Positions 36,375 through 45,345 of a stretch of 64,000 bases of DNA are shown here, one piece after another. Origin of the DNA: Bacteroidota bacterium (GTDB lineage: Bacteria > Bacteroidota > Ignavibacteria > Ignavibacteriales > Ignavibacteriaceae). The position numbers and the translations under genes are program-made. The stretch spans positions 1 to 64,000 of the forward strand of contig JAKALM010000004.1 of the NCBI GenBank assembly GCA_021824145.1, given 5' to 3'. Positions within the stretch are counted from its first letter, which is position 1; every line of letters begins with the position of its first letter. A model generated the notes under the pieces. The model made no database searches and had not been told where the DNA came from. It was given only the letters and a program-made list of their open reading frames with translations.

Positions 36375-37538
36375 TTAAACTTTCTTTTTTGAAATTTCTG
36401 TTACTACTTTTTCTAATGCTGAAATAAATTTCTTTATTTCAAGTTCGGTTATGATGAATGGCGGTAGAATTCTTAAAACTGATTCACCAGATGTTCCTAC
36501 CAAAACACCTTCTTCAATTAATTTTTTAGCTATTTCTTTGCAAGAAATTCCTTGAACGAATTCCACCCCAATAATTAAACCTTTACCTCTTATCTCTTTA
36601 ATTGAAGGTAGACTTAATTCTTTAATTGAATTCATTAAAGAATTTCCATACTGTTCAATTTTACTTAAAAGTTTTTCATCAAGAAGGTCTACAACTTTGT
36701 TTGCAGCAGCAATTGCAATTGGATTACCGCCAAATGTTGAACCGTGATTTCCTGGTTTTATGTAATCACCAACTGCTTTAGAACAAAGTGTTGCACCTAG
36801 TGGTAAACCATTTGCAATACCTTTTGCACTAGCTACAATATCGGGAATAATTCCGTGGTGTTGATAAGAATAAAATTTCCCGGTTCTTCCAATTCCTGTT
36901 TGAACTTCATCAATAATTAATAAAATGTTATTCTCTGTGCAAAGGCTTCTTAATCCTTTTAAATATTCAGTTGAACCGAGATTTACTCCGCCTTCACCTT
37001 GAATAGTTTCGATTAAAACTGCAACAGTGTTTTTGTTAATTGAATTTTTTACAGCATCCAAGTCGTTGTATGGAACGTGAGTAAATCCTGGAACGAAGGG
37101 TTCAAATCCTTCCCAAAACTTATATTGCCCTGTAGCTGATAAACTTCCATAAGTTCTACCATGAAAACCTCCAAGCGTCGAAATAATTTCATTTCTGCCT
37201 TGGCCCCATTTCCTAGCAAGTTTTATTGCAGCTTCAATTGATTCCGTTCCAGAATTGCTGAAGAAGACATATTCAAGTCCAGATAGGTTTGATAGTTTTT
37301 GAGCTAAATTTTCCTGCGGAGATGAAGCAAAAAGATTTGAAACATGCCAAAAAATTTCTACTTGTTGTTTTACAGCAACTGAAATTTCCGGATGATTATG
37401 GCCAAAACTTGTAACAGCAATGCCGCAAAGGAAATCTAAATATTTTTTCCCAGCAGTATCATATAGGTAAGCACCTTCACCTTTAGCTATTTCAATAGAA
37501 TATCGCGAATAAGTATTAAGCAGTTTTGAGTAATTCAT
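36375..37538 (-). CDS. argD: acetylornithine aminotransferase
   Basis: The 387-residue PLP enzyme of class III has YLDFLCGIAVTSFGHNHPE, the phosphate-binding FFSNSGTESIEAAIK, LIIDEVQTGIGRTGKF with the PLP-nitrogen-binding Asp, and ASAKGIANGLPLGA with the Schiff-base Lys. It moves an amino group from glutamate to N-acetylglutamate semialdehyde. It overlaps the upstream argB end by 23 bases, so translation is probably coupled. The length suits ArgD rather than the longer GabT group, and the operon context settles it. Confidence 0.95.
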   Translation of the reverse strand: MNYSKLLNTYSRYSIEIAKGEGAYLYDTAGKKYLDFLCGIAVTSFGHNHPEISVAVKQQVEIFWHVSNLFASSPQENLAQKLSNLSGLEYVFFSNSGTESIEAAIKLARKWGQGRNEIISTLGGFHGRTYGSLSATGQYKFWEGFEPFVPGFTHVPYNDLDAVKNSINKNTVAVLIETIQGEGGVNLGSTEYLKGLRSLCTENNILLIIDEVQTGIGRTGKFYSYQHHGIIPDIVASAKGIANGLPLGATLCSKAVGDYIKPGNHGSTFGGNPIAIAAANKVVDLLDEKLLSKIEQYGNSLMNSIKELSLPSIKEIRGKGLIIGVEFVQGISCKEIAKKLIEEGVLVGTSGESVLRILPPFIITELEIKKFISALEKVVTEISKKKV

Positions 37539-38301
37539 ATTGTCTCTCGTTAGAATTTACTATCCAAGTACCATTTTTAGAATAGTTATTTAATTCGTTA
37601 CCAATCCAGATTTTATTAATTCCTTTTTTTAGTAAATCAATGCAGCTATGAAGTTTTGGAATCATTCCATCTTTAATTTCGCCGTCAACAATTCCGGTTA
37701 TAATTTCGTTTTCAGTTAAAGATTCTTTAACACTTCCACCGAGAATTACACCGGCAACATCAGAAACAAAAAATACAGTATCTATTTGAAGTGCTGCTGC
37801 AAGGCTTTCGGCAAATATATCGGCATTTACATTCATCAAGTTTCCTTTTGTATCGGTACAAACGCTTGAGAATACTGGAATGACATTAGAACTTATTAAA
37901 TCTCTTATCCAATAAATTGAACCAACTAATTCAGGTTTGCCTACAAATCCTAATTGCTCTTCAAAATATTTAGCGATGAAAGTTCCTCGGTCAATTCCAG
38001 AAAGGCCGGTTGCTTCTAATCCAGAGGAAATTAATTTTGCTGTTAACTGACTGTTTAACACTCCTGCTTGAACAGCAGCAACAACTTCCATTTGTTCTTT
38101 AGTTGTTACTCGCTGTCCATTTATAAATTTAGTTTCAAGCCCAAGTTTTTCGGACCATTCAGATATAGTTTTTCCTGCACCGTGAACTAAAATAATTCCG
38201 TCATATTCTAATTTTAAACTATTAAATATTTTTATCCATTTGTTTGTAGATAAAAATTCATTTATTGTCTTCCCACTAATTTTAATTAAAGCTGTTTTCA
38301 T
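37516..38301 (-). CDS. argB: acetylglutamate kinase
   Basis: The 261-residue amino-acid kinase phosphorylates N-acetylglutamate. It opens ALIKISGKTINEF, has IILVHGAGKTISEW (the nucleotide loop, here HGAGK rather than the usual HGGG), VNADIFAESLAAAL near residue 165 and VFFVSDVAGVI. It lacks the N-terminal helix found in arginine-inhibited forms, so feedback through this enzyme is not obvious and the repressor may carry the control. It follows argJ by 17 bases and overlaps argD. Confidence 0.92.
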   Translation of the reverse strand: MKTALIKISGKTINEFLSTNKWIKIFNSLKLEYDGIILVHGAGKTISEWSEKLGLETKFINGQRVTTKEQMEVVAAVQAGVLNSQLTAKLISSGLEATGLSGIDRGTFIAKYFEEQLGFVGKPELVGSIYWIRDLISSNVIPVFSSVCTDTKGNLMNVNADIFAESLAAALQIDTVFFVSDVAGVILGGSVKESLTENEIITGIVDGEIKDGMIPKLHSCIDLLKKGINKIWIGNELNNYSKNGTWIVNSNERQYELLKTA

Positions 38302-38318
38302 AAAATTTCCTTTCGAGA

Positions 38319-39524
38319 TTATGTTCTATAATCAGCGTTAATTCGGACATATTCTTCGGTGAGGTCGCAAGTCCACCACGTAGAATTTTCAATTCCATTA
38401 TTAATATCAATGTTGATAGAAAATTCCGATTGAGAAAGAATTTTAGAGGCTTGTTCTTCATCCAGAACCAAAGAATAATTTGGCAGAAGAACCGGAAGAT
38501 CGTTAAATAAAATTGAAACTTTTGAAGGTTCAAAATCAGCACCACTTTGGCCAGCAGCGCTTAAGATTCTTCCCCAATTTGCATCAGCACCATAAATAGC
38601 TGTTTTAACTAAGGAAGAATTTGCAATTGATTTACCTATAAGATCAGCATCAACTTGTGATTTTACATTTTTAACATTAACTGTAACTAATTTAGTTGCA
38701 CCCTCGCCATCAGATACAATAGATTTAGCCATCAAAATACAAAGAGAAGTTAAAGCTTCCTGGAAAATTTTCATATCTTCAGTATCTTTTTCAATTGCAA
38801 CTCCAGAAGCACCATTAGCCAAAAGTACAACCATATCATTTGTACTAGTTTCACCATCTACAGAAATTTTATTAAAAGATTTTTGAACTGAGTTTACCAA
38901 AAGTTCAGAAAGCAAAGATTTTTCTACAGCTGCATCAGTTGAAATGAAACCAAGCATAGTAGCCATGTTAGGCATAATCATTCCGCTTCCTTTGCAAATA
39001 CCGCCAATGATAACATTACTTTTCTTTAACTTAACTTCATAAGCAAATGATTTAATTTTTGTATCTGTAGTCATAATAGCTTCTGCTGCGCTGAAACCGC
39101 CTTGCTCAGAAAGTTGATTTACAATTTCATCAATACCGGATTTAATTTTTTCCATCGGCATTTTCTGTCCAATTACTCCGGTAGAACTTATTAAAACTTC
39201 ATTAGTAAAAATATTTAGTTTTTCCGCACACCATTTTTGCATATCAAGAGCATCATTAAACCCCTCATCACCAGTACAAGCATTTGCGTTACCAGAATTT
39301 ATAAGAACAGCTTTTGTATGTTCACTTTTTTTAATAACTTCTTGAGAAATAAGAAGCGGAGCTGCTTTTACTTTATTCAAAGTGAAAGTTCCGGCAGTAG
39401 TGCATGGCAATTCGGAATAAATTAAAGCTAAATCTTTTTTCTTTCTTTTAATGCCGCAGAAAATTCCAGCAGCTTTAAATCCTTTTGCAGAAGTTACGGA
39501 GCCATTTTCAATAAGCTGATACAT
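38319..39524 (-). CDS. argJ: bifunctional glutamate N-acetyltransferase / ornithine acetyltransferase
   Basis: The 401-residue protein contains the self-cleavage region VDGETSTNDMVVLLANG (Thr nucleophile near residue 188), with INSGNANACTGDEG near 72 and a closing YVRINADYRT. ArgJ cleaves itself into two chains and transfers acetyl from acetylornithine to glutamate, recycling the acetyl group; this makes a dedicated argA or argE unnecessary. It overlaps the argC end by 17 bases. Confidence 0.95.
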   Translation of the reverse strand: MYQLIENGSVTSAKGFKAAGIFCGIKRKKKDLALIYSELPCTTAGTFTLNKVKAAPLLISQEVIKKSEHTKAVLINSGNANACTGDEGFNDALDMQKWCAEKLNIFTNEVLISSTGVIGQKMPMEKIKSGIDEIVNQLSEQGGFSAAEAIMTTDTKIKSFAYEVKLKKSNVIIGGICKGSGMIMPNMATMLGFISTDAAVEKSLLSELLVNSVQKSFNKISVDGETSTNDMVVLLANGASGVAIEKDTEDMKIFQEALTSLCILMAKSIVSDGEGATKLVTVNVKNVKSQVDADLIGKSIANSSLVKTAIYGADANWGRILSAAGQSGADFEPSKVSILFNDLPVLLPNYSLVLDEEQASKILSQSEFSINIDINNGIENSTWWTCDLTEEYVRINADYRT

Positions 39525-40542
39525 TTTTAGCTCCTTGAAATTTTATTCCTAAATTATCATCCCAGCCAAAGAGTTTATTCATATTTTGAATAGCTTGTCC
39601 TGAAGCTCCTTTAATTAAATTATCAATTGCAGAAGTTATAATTACAACTTTATCTTTTACAGAAATATTTATATCGCAGTAGTTTGTGTTAACAACCCAG
39701 TTTAATTGTGGAGGAACTTCTCTTAATCTAACAAAACTGGAATTTTCATAAAATATTTTATAATAATTTTTAACAGTTTGTTCATCAATATCATTTTTAA
39801 GGTGAACAGAAGTTGTTGCATAAATTCCAACAGAAACAGGAAGTAAGTGAGTTGTAAAAGAAAATGGAGAATCAAAACCAGACTTCTTTAACATTTGTAA
39901 AATTTCAGGTTGATGTCTATGCTTATTTACATTATATGCTGAAACATTTCCATCCATTTCAGACATCATCAACTCTTGTTTTGGAGTTTTGCCAGCGCCG
40001 CTAGTTCCAGAATATGCAGATGTACTGACAGAAATTATTTCGTCATTAAATCCAGAAACTAATGGTAATAATCCAAGTAGTGTTGCTGTTGGATAACAAC
40101 CGGGATTTGCAACTAAACTGTGATTGGAATACTGAGTTCCATAATAATCGGCAAGACCATATATTTTATTATTTAAAAGAACCGACGAAGAATGTTTCAG
40201 ATTATACCACTTTTCATATTCGCTTTTTGAGTCTAATCTATAATCGCCACCAAGATCAATTACTTTTTTCCCATTGCCAATTAAAGCAGGAACATATTTA
40301 AGTGCTTCTCCATGAGGGAGAGCGATAAAATATAAATCGTGTAAATTGGAAATGTTATCAATGTTTTCAATAGGTGAGTCATTAATTTGTCCAATTAGTT
40401 CTGGAAACAATTCAGAAAGTAATTGACCAGATGTTTTATTACCATAAACTTTATATTCAATAACATAAGGATGCGAAGTGCAAAATTGAATTAACTTTTT
40501 CCCTGTGTAACCACTTCCACCAATAATACCGATAGAAATCAT
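39508..40542 (-). CDS. argC: N-acetyl-gamma-glutamyl-phosphate reductase
   Basis: The 344-residue NADPH-dependent enzyme has a Rossmann start SIGIIGGSGYTGKKLI, the active-site Cys in SLVANPGCYPTATLLGL near residue 145, and SAYSGTSGAGK. It reduces acetylglutamyl phosphate to the semialdehyde. It is the first gene of the operon argCJBDRGH, and its upstream region carries the only sizeable gap where the operon promoter can be. Confidence 0.95.
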   Translation of the reverse strand: MISIGIIGGSGYTGKKLIQFCTSHPYVIEYKVYGNKTSGQLLSELFPELIGQINDSPIENIDNISNLHDLYFIALPHGEALKYVPALIGNGKKVIDLGGDYRLDSKSEYEKWYNLKHSSSVLLNNKIYGLADYYGTQYSNHSLVANPGCYPTATLLGLLPLVSGFNDEIISVSTSAYSGTSGAGKTPKQELMMSEMDGNVSAYNVNKHRHQPEILQMLKKSGFDSPFSFTTHLLPVSVGIYATTSVHLKNDIDEQTVKNYYKIFYENSSFVRLREVPPQLNWVVNTNYCDINISVKDKVVIITSAIDNLIKGASGQAIQNMNKLFGWDDNLGIKFQGAKNVSAY

Positions 40543-40996
40543 ATTTTTAAATCCTTTTTAATTTTTTTAATATTTATGAAATGAAATCAAAATAATGAAT
40601 ATTTTTACCCCATAAGGGGACGGTAAAATGGAAGGTTTGTAGATGAAGTTAATTTATATTTATAAAATTTTTGCATTCGTAAAAAATTAAATCTTTTCAA
40701 ATCATTGGTAGTAAACATAAAATAAAAAAAATATTTTGTCAACTAAAAAATGAATAAGAATACATTTAATGTCTAATATAGCAAGGATTAATGGTGCTAA
40801 TAGAATAATAATACGTTAATAGTTATAATTATATAAATATTCATTAAAGTATTCGAATTAATTTGTCGAGTATTAACAATGAAAGAATTTAGAATTGAAG
40901 ATTAAAGTATTTATAATAAATTGAATAATAATACTATTGAAAAGTTCTTGTTTCTTAAGGGGAAAATTTATAAATATTCAAAAAATAAAAAATGAT
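40543..40996. promoter_or_regulatory. arg operon upstream region with a leader hairpin
   Basis: This 454-base AT-rich gap must hold the minus-strand arg promoter. TTTTACC (40603-40609) can pair with GGTAAAA (40622-40628), or CCCC (40608-40611) with GGGG (40616-40619); the two pairings share bases and are partly exclusive. TGAAT and ATTCA half-sites resembling ARG boxes occur at 40595-40599 and 40849-40853, but no full 18-base box with both halves is convincing. No ORF or RNA gene is supported. Confidence 0.4.
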
Positions 40997-41524
40997 TTAT
41001 TTCATTTTAAGAGATATAATAAGTTCAGCAAACTCTCGAAAAGCGCCATTTCCACCTTTATTTTTACAAATATAATTAACCATTTTTTTGATTTCTGGAA
41101 GTCCATCGGAAGGAGTAGCAGATAAACCAACTAATTTCAATAATTCTACGTCGTTAACATCATCGCCAATAAAAGCAACATTTTCTGGTTTTAAGTTATT
41201 TTTTTTAAGAATTTCTGGGAAAATTAAATGTTTCTTTTTTACACCTAAATAAAGTTCAGAAATTTTTAATTTTTCAGCTCTTTTTATTACTGTACCAGAT
41301 TCTTCGCCAGTTATTATCCCGGTTTCAACAGCAGAAATTTCTCTTAATCTTTCCACTCCCATACCATCCCTAATAGAAAATCTCTTAAGTTCTTCACCTT
41401 TCGCAGAATAATAAACGCCAGTATCAGTAAGAACTCCGTCATTGTCAGTTAATAATAATTTAATTTTTTTTGCTTTGTTCTTTAATGCTAACTTATTATT
41501 TTTCAAGTTGTTGCTTGTAGACAT
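40997..41524 (-). CDS. kdsC: KdsC-type HAD phosphatase (KDO 8-phosphate phosphatase)
   Basis: The 175-residue HAD enzyme has LLLTDNDGVLTDTGVYYS (the nucleophile loop), FSIRDGMGVERL, TGEES near residue 78, a conserved Lys region (GVKKKHLIFPEIL) and IGDDVNDVELL. GVLTDG.hYhs...GEE-KrF..rDG.G is diagnostic for KdsC, which makes KDO for the LPS core. There is no large cap domain, as expected. Two LPS-type glycosyltransferases lie nearby at 44270-46392. Confidence 0.88.
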   Translation of the reverse strand: MSTSNNLKNNKLALKNKAKKIKLLLTDNDGVLTDTGVYYSAKGEELKRFSIRDGMGVERLREISAVETGIITGEESGTVIKRAEKLKISELYLGVKKKHLIFPEILKKNNLKPENVAFIGDDVNDVELLKLVGLSATPSDGLPEIKKMVNYICKNKGGNGAFREFAELIISLKMK

Positions 41525-41629
41525 AAAATTTTCGCTCCATTATCAGGGAATAAGATATAAAAAATTGAAACTTTCATCCACAAATTTAATCATCAATTAA
41601 AAATTTCAAATCATATTTAATGGTAAATT

Positions 41630-42571
41630 ATGAAAATTATTAAACCAAAAAAACTTTCAAAAGGCGATGTGATAGGAATTATTTCACCTGCGTCTTCACC
41701 TGATGACTTATTAAAAATTGAAAATGGGGTAAAATATTTAGAAAAACTTGGTTATAGAACAGAAGTAGGCAAAAATGTTGGAAAATATCACGGATATCTT
41801 GCAGGAACTGATGAAGAAAGATTAGAAGATTTTCATTACATGTTTAAAAACAAAAATATTAAAGCGATTATGTGTGTAAGAGGAGGGTACGGTTCGCCAA
41901 GATTGTTAGATAAAATAGATTTTAAATTAGTAGAAAAAAATCCTAAAATATTTATTGGTTATAGTGATATTACAGCTTTGCAATTAGCAATTCTTAAAAA
42001 AACAGGATTAGTTACATTTGCAGGTCCAATGTTAGCAGTTGATTTTTCAGATGAAGTTAGTGCATATACAGAGGAAATGTTTTGGTCAATTATTACTTCT
42101 AATAAAAAATTCGGTAAAGTTGAAATGCCTGACGATGAAAAAATTTTTTCACTAGTAAATGGAAATGCAAAGGCACGAATTGTTGGTGGAAATTTAGCAT
42201 TATTTACATCTCTTATTGGATCCGAATATTTACCAATAATGAAGGATAAAATTCTTTTTCTAGAAGAAGTTGGAGAAATGCCATATAGAATTGATAGAAT
42301 GCTAAATCAGTTGAAAATATCTAAAATATTGAAACAAGTTAAAGGAATTATTTTAGGAGCTTTTAATGATTGTAATGAAACTGATCCGACAAAAAGAACT
42401 TTAACATTGGGCGAAGTAATTTCTGATTATTTGGAAAATTTGAATGTACCAGTCATTTATAATTTTAAGCATGGGCATATAAAAGACAGCGCAACAATTC
42501 CCTTTGGTATTATGGTAAAATTAAATGCATCCAGAAATTTTGTTGAGATTGTTGAAAATGCAGTGAGCTAA
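41630..42571 (+). CDS. LD-carboxypeptidase (peptidase family S66)
   Basis: The 313-residue enzyme has LSKGDVIGIISPASSP near the start, IKAIMCVRGGYGSPRLL, the nucleophile motif FIGYSDITALQLAI (Ser near residue 113), VGGNLALFTSLIGSEYLP and LFLEEVGEMPYRIDRMLNQL with the catalytic Glu, then FKHGHIKDSATIPFG with the catalytic His. The Ser-Glu-His triad is complete. It trims the terminal D-Ala from tetrapeptide during murein recycling (LdcA-like) or, in the MccF branch, inactivates microcin-type compounds. No signal peptide is present. It is a single plus-strand gene between minus-strand operons. Confidence 0.88.
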   Translation: MKIIKPKKLSKGDVIGIISPASSPDDLLKIENGVKYLEKLGYRTEVGKNVGKYHGYLAGTDEERLEDFHYMFKNKNIKAIMCVRGGYGSPRLLDKIDFKLVEKNPKIFIGYSDITALQLAILKKTGLVTFAGPMLAVDFSDEVSAYTEEMFWSIITSNKKFGKVEMPDDEKIFSLVNGNAKARIVGGNLALFTSLIGSEYLPIMKDKILFLEEVGEMPYRIDRMLNQLKISKILKQVKGIILGAFNDCNETDPTKRTLTLGEVISDYLENLNVPVIYNFKHGHIKDSATIPFGIMVKLNASRNFVEIVENAVS

Positions 42572-42578
42572 ATTTATT

Positions 42579-43409
42579 TTAATAATCTATAAAAGTAAAA
42601 TAATTTGAAGGAAATTTTTCAGCAGCAATTTTAGCCGAATTATAATCCTGAAAAATTCCAAATACTGTTGATCCACTTCCAGTCATCAAAGCAAACAACG
42701 CTTTAGACTTATATAATTGTAATTTTATCTTTTTAATTTCCTGATATTTTTCATAGACTATGTCTTCGAAATCATTAGTTACTTTATTTTTAAGTCTTGA
42801 AAAATCTAGTTGCACGTTAGAATTTATACTTCTTAAAAAATCATTATGATTTTTGAGTTTCAAATTTTCATAAGCCCACTTGGTTGAAATATGGATCCCT
42901 GGATTTACAATTAGAATGGCAAAAGGAATACTAAAATTAATGTTTTGAATTATTTCACCTCGCGATTGTGCAAAACTAGGTGTTGGATTTAAAAAGAAGG
43001 GAGTATCAGAACCAATTTTTAAAGCTAATTTCTTTAATTCATCTTCGGCAATGTTCAAATTATAATATTTATTTAAAGCAATTAAAGAAGCTGCGCCATC
43101 AGAACTACCACCTCCCATACCAGCACCAATTGGAATGAGTTTTTCTAATTCAATATTTATATTGAATTTTTTACCAGATAATTTTTCCAATAATTTAACT
43201 GCTTTAATTATTGAATTATTTTGTTCGTCGGCAATTTGTTTGAGATTGGATTTAAAAGTAAATTTTTTAGATGGAGATATTGTAAGAGTATCAAAAAGTT
43301 TTATCGGATAAAAAATTGTTTCAATATCATGATAGCCATCTGATCTTTTTCTTAAAATATTTAGACCAAAATTTATTTTAGCTGGAGTTTTAATTATTAT
43401 TTTTTCCAT
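42579..43409 (-). CDS. ispE: 4-diphosphocytidyl-2-C-methyl-D-erythritol kinase
   Basis: The start is set at the ATG at 43409 (MEKIIIKTPAKINFGLNIL), which matches the family's N-terminus; the frame open further upstream overlaps the preceding gene and is out of family. The 276-residue GHMP kinase has PIGAGMGGGSSDGAA (ATP loop) near residue 90 and ALMTGSGSTVFGIF near the end. It phosphorylates CDP-methylerythritol in the non-mevalonate isoprenoid pathway. It overlaps the homocysteine methyltransferase gene by 20 bases, so translation is probably coupled. Confidence 0.93.
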   Translation of the reverse strand: MEKIIIKTPAKINFGLNILRKRSDGYHDIETIFYPIKLFDTLTISPSKKFTFKSNLKQIADEQNNSIIKAVKLLEKLSGKKFNINIELEKLIPIGAGMGGGSSDGAASLIALNKYYNLNIAEDELKKLALKIGSDTPFFLNPTPSFAQSRGEIIQNINFSIPFAILIVNPGIHISTKWAYENLKLKNHNDFLRSINSNVQLDFSRLKNKVTNDFEDIVYEKYQEIKKIKLQLYKSKALFALMTGSGSTVFGIFQDYNSAKIAAEKFPSNYFTFIDY

Positions 43410-44310
43410 CAAGTAATTCTTTAATCTTTTTAATATGTTCTGGAGTCGAACCGCAGCATGCTCCAATAAACGAAGGTGATTTTGCTAAAATATTTTTAAC
43501 AATATTTTTATATTTATTAGGTGAGACACCGGAGCTAATACTGTCGTCAGTATATTCTCCTTTTCCACAATTTAAATATGTTCCCCAAGTAAAATTGAAA
43601 TTAGATTTATTAAAATATTTTACAAATGTTTCTTGCCTAATACAATTTAGGGAAATTGCGAGCGGCGAATAATCTAAAATATAATTAATGATTTCATTTA
43701 CTGATTCACCAGAAAGTAATTTTAAATTTTCATCCGTAAACAAACTAATAACATAAGGTATTTTGTTACTGCTGCAGAAATTGCAAATTATTTTTATTTC
43801 ATCAAAATGACTTTGTGTTTCATTCAAGATAAAACTGCTTCCATATTTCATTAAAAGTTCAATATGTTTTTTATGATTAGCTTCAAGTAATTTTTTAGAT
43901 ACCTTTCTCTTTGCTTGATAACAATCTTCCGCCGGCGCATTTGAACCGGCAATAAAAATTGGTAAATCCTTTGCCGCTTCAATTGCATGCTCAACGCTTT
44001 GTTTAACTAGATTATTTATATCAATTTTATTTTGGTAATTCTCAATTGCAATAGGATTTGTTCTAAAAGTATTAGTTGTTATTATATCTGCGCCAGCAGA
44101 AATATAATCTTTATGAATCTTTATAACATCATCAGGATGAGTAAGATTTAACAATGACATCCACATTGAACCTTCCGGCTTATTTCCTATTTGCTGAAGC
44201 ATACTTCCCATAGCACCGTCTAAAATAAGCGGCCTTTTTATTCTTCGTGCAAGTGCAAAAGGATTTATATCAGATTTTATTTTGAACATCTTTAACAAGT
44301 AATCCTTCAA
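43390..44310 (-). CDS. homocysteine S-methyltransferase family protein
   Basis: A single-domain 306-residue protein. LILDGAMGSMLQQIG near residue 28, AGADIITTNTFRTNPIA near 73 and a C-terminal IGACCGSTPEHIKKI supply the barrel and two of the three zinc Cys; the third is in ISLNCIRQETF near 215. It fits the MetH N-terminal/BhmT/MmuM family, which moves a methyl group to homocysteine to give methionine. The donor is unknown: there is no folate- or cobalamin-binding domain. The ATG at 44310 overlaps the upstream gene by 41 bases; a second Met at 44289 is also possible. Confidence 0.82.
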   Translation of the reverse strand: MKDYLLKMFKIKSDINPFALARRIKRPLILDGAMGSMLQQIGNKPEGSMWMSLLNLTHPDDVIKIHKDYISAGADIITTNTFRTNPIAIENYQNKIDINNLVKQSVEHAIEAAKDLPIFIAGSNAPAEDCYQAKRKVSKKLLEANHKKHIELLMKYGSSFILNETQSHFDEIKIICNFCSSNKIPYVISLFTDENLKLLSGESVNEIINYILDYSPLAISLNCIRQETFVKYFNKSNFNFTWGTYLNCGKGEYTDDSISSGVSPNKYKNIVKNILAKSPSFIGACCGSTPEHIKKIKELLDGKNNN

Positions 44311-45343
44311 AAAAAGGTTTAAGCTTTACAATAACCTGATCAAACTTAACATTTTCAAGATTTGGTTCTTCAGTTATAACACAATCGAATTTAGTATTAT
44401 ACGGCGACCAAATCATATCTTGTGTTTTATATTTTACATAAACTCCGAAAGTTGAAACCCTAAAAGCAGAAGCTAAATGAACAGCAGCAGTATCCGGAGT
44501 AAATAAAAAGTTTAGTTCTGAAATCATTGCAGCAAATTCATCAAATTCATTCGATAAATAATAATGATATTTATAACCGCAAATTTCTTTAGCAATTTCT
44601 ATATCAAATGGAGAAGACAACAAAATAATATTTACATCAAATGTAGAAAAATATTTCAACAATTTTTTGTAATTATCAACACCCCAAAATCTTGCTATGC
44701 TTCCAGCAGAGATATTTATTCCGACTAAAAATTTTCTTTGTAAATTATTATTTTCTAAAAATATTTTAGTTTTATTTAAAGAAATATTGCTAGGGTAATA
44801 TTGAACCTTTGTATTTACATGATCTGGTTCAATATTGAATAATTTAGTTAATTCCAATACTCGGCAAATTATGTGATTATTTTGTCGATTGAGTTGCGGG
44901 ATTGTTTTAGTAAAAATGTTTTTATTTTCTTTTTCCAAACCAAATTTATTATTAGAACTTGCTAAAGCAATTAAAAAACTTACTGTAGTAGAAATATCAT
45001 CATGCGTATCAACAATAGTATTTATTTTTTCTTCTCTAATTAATTTTATAACACTAAAAAATCCTTTTATACCTTTTTCAAAAATAATTAAATTGTCTAT
45101 ATCTGGATTGTTATTAAAAGCTACATAATTTTTCCTATCAGCTAGAACAAATATTTTAGTATTTAATTTAGATCTCACTTCATGCAGAAGGGGAGTAGTT
45201 ATTAAAGCATCTCCAATTCGGTTTAATCTGATGAACAAGATTTTTGTAAAATCATTATTATTAAAGTCATGAATTTTCCTTTTGTTAATTAGTAATAAAA
45301 GGTTTAGAAGTAAGTTCTTAAAAAAATATTCAAGCTTTTTCAT
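44270..45343 (-). CDS. glycosyltransferase family 9 (heptosyltransferase-like), copy 2
   Basis: The 357-residue GT-B enzyme has ILFIRLNRIGDALITTPLL near residue 33, VDTHDDIS, GINISAGSIARFWGV near 200 (donor-phosphate region) and LFTPDTAAVHLASAF near 275. These motifs belong to GT9 (WaaC/WaaF/RfaQ type), which adds heptoses to the LPS inner core on the cytoplasmic face of the inner membrane. It starts two bases after the other GT9 gene stops, and overlaps the methyltransferase gene downstream. The real substrate may be another nucleotide sugar. Confidence 0.85.
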   Translation of the reverse strand: MKKLEYFFKNLLLNLLLLINKRKIHDFNNNDFTKILFIRLNRIGDALITTPLLHEVRSKLNTKIFVLADRKNYVAFNNNPDIDNLIIFEKGIKGFFSVIKLIREEKINTIVDTHDDISTTVSFLIALASSNNKFGLEKENKNIFTKTIPQLNRQNNHIICRVLELTKLFNIEPDHVNTKVQYYPSNISLNKTKIFLENNNLQRKFLVGINISAGSIARFWGVDNYKKLLKYFSTFDVNIILLSSPFDIEIAKEICGYKYHYYLSNEFDEFAAMISELNFLFTPDTAAVHLASAFRVSTFGVYVKYKTQDMIWSPYNTKFDCVITEEPNLENVKFDQVIVKLKPFFEGLLVKDVQNKI

Positions 45344-45345
45344 TT

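Noticed and set aside
40543-40996. Known arginine or amino-acid riboswitch upstream of argC
   Set aside because: No conserved riboswitch core could be recognised; only two small competing stems are present.
42579-43466. Longer start for ispE
   Set aside because: The first 19 residues lie in the preceding methyltransferase gene; MEKIIIKTPAKINFGL is the normal IspE start.
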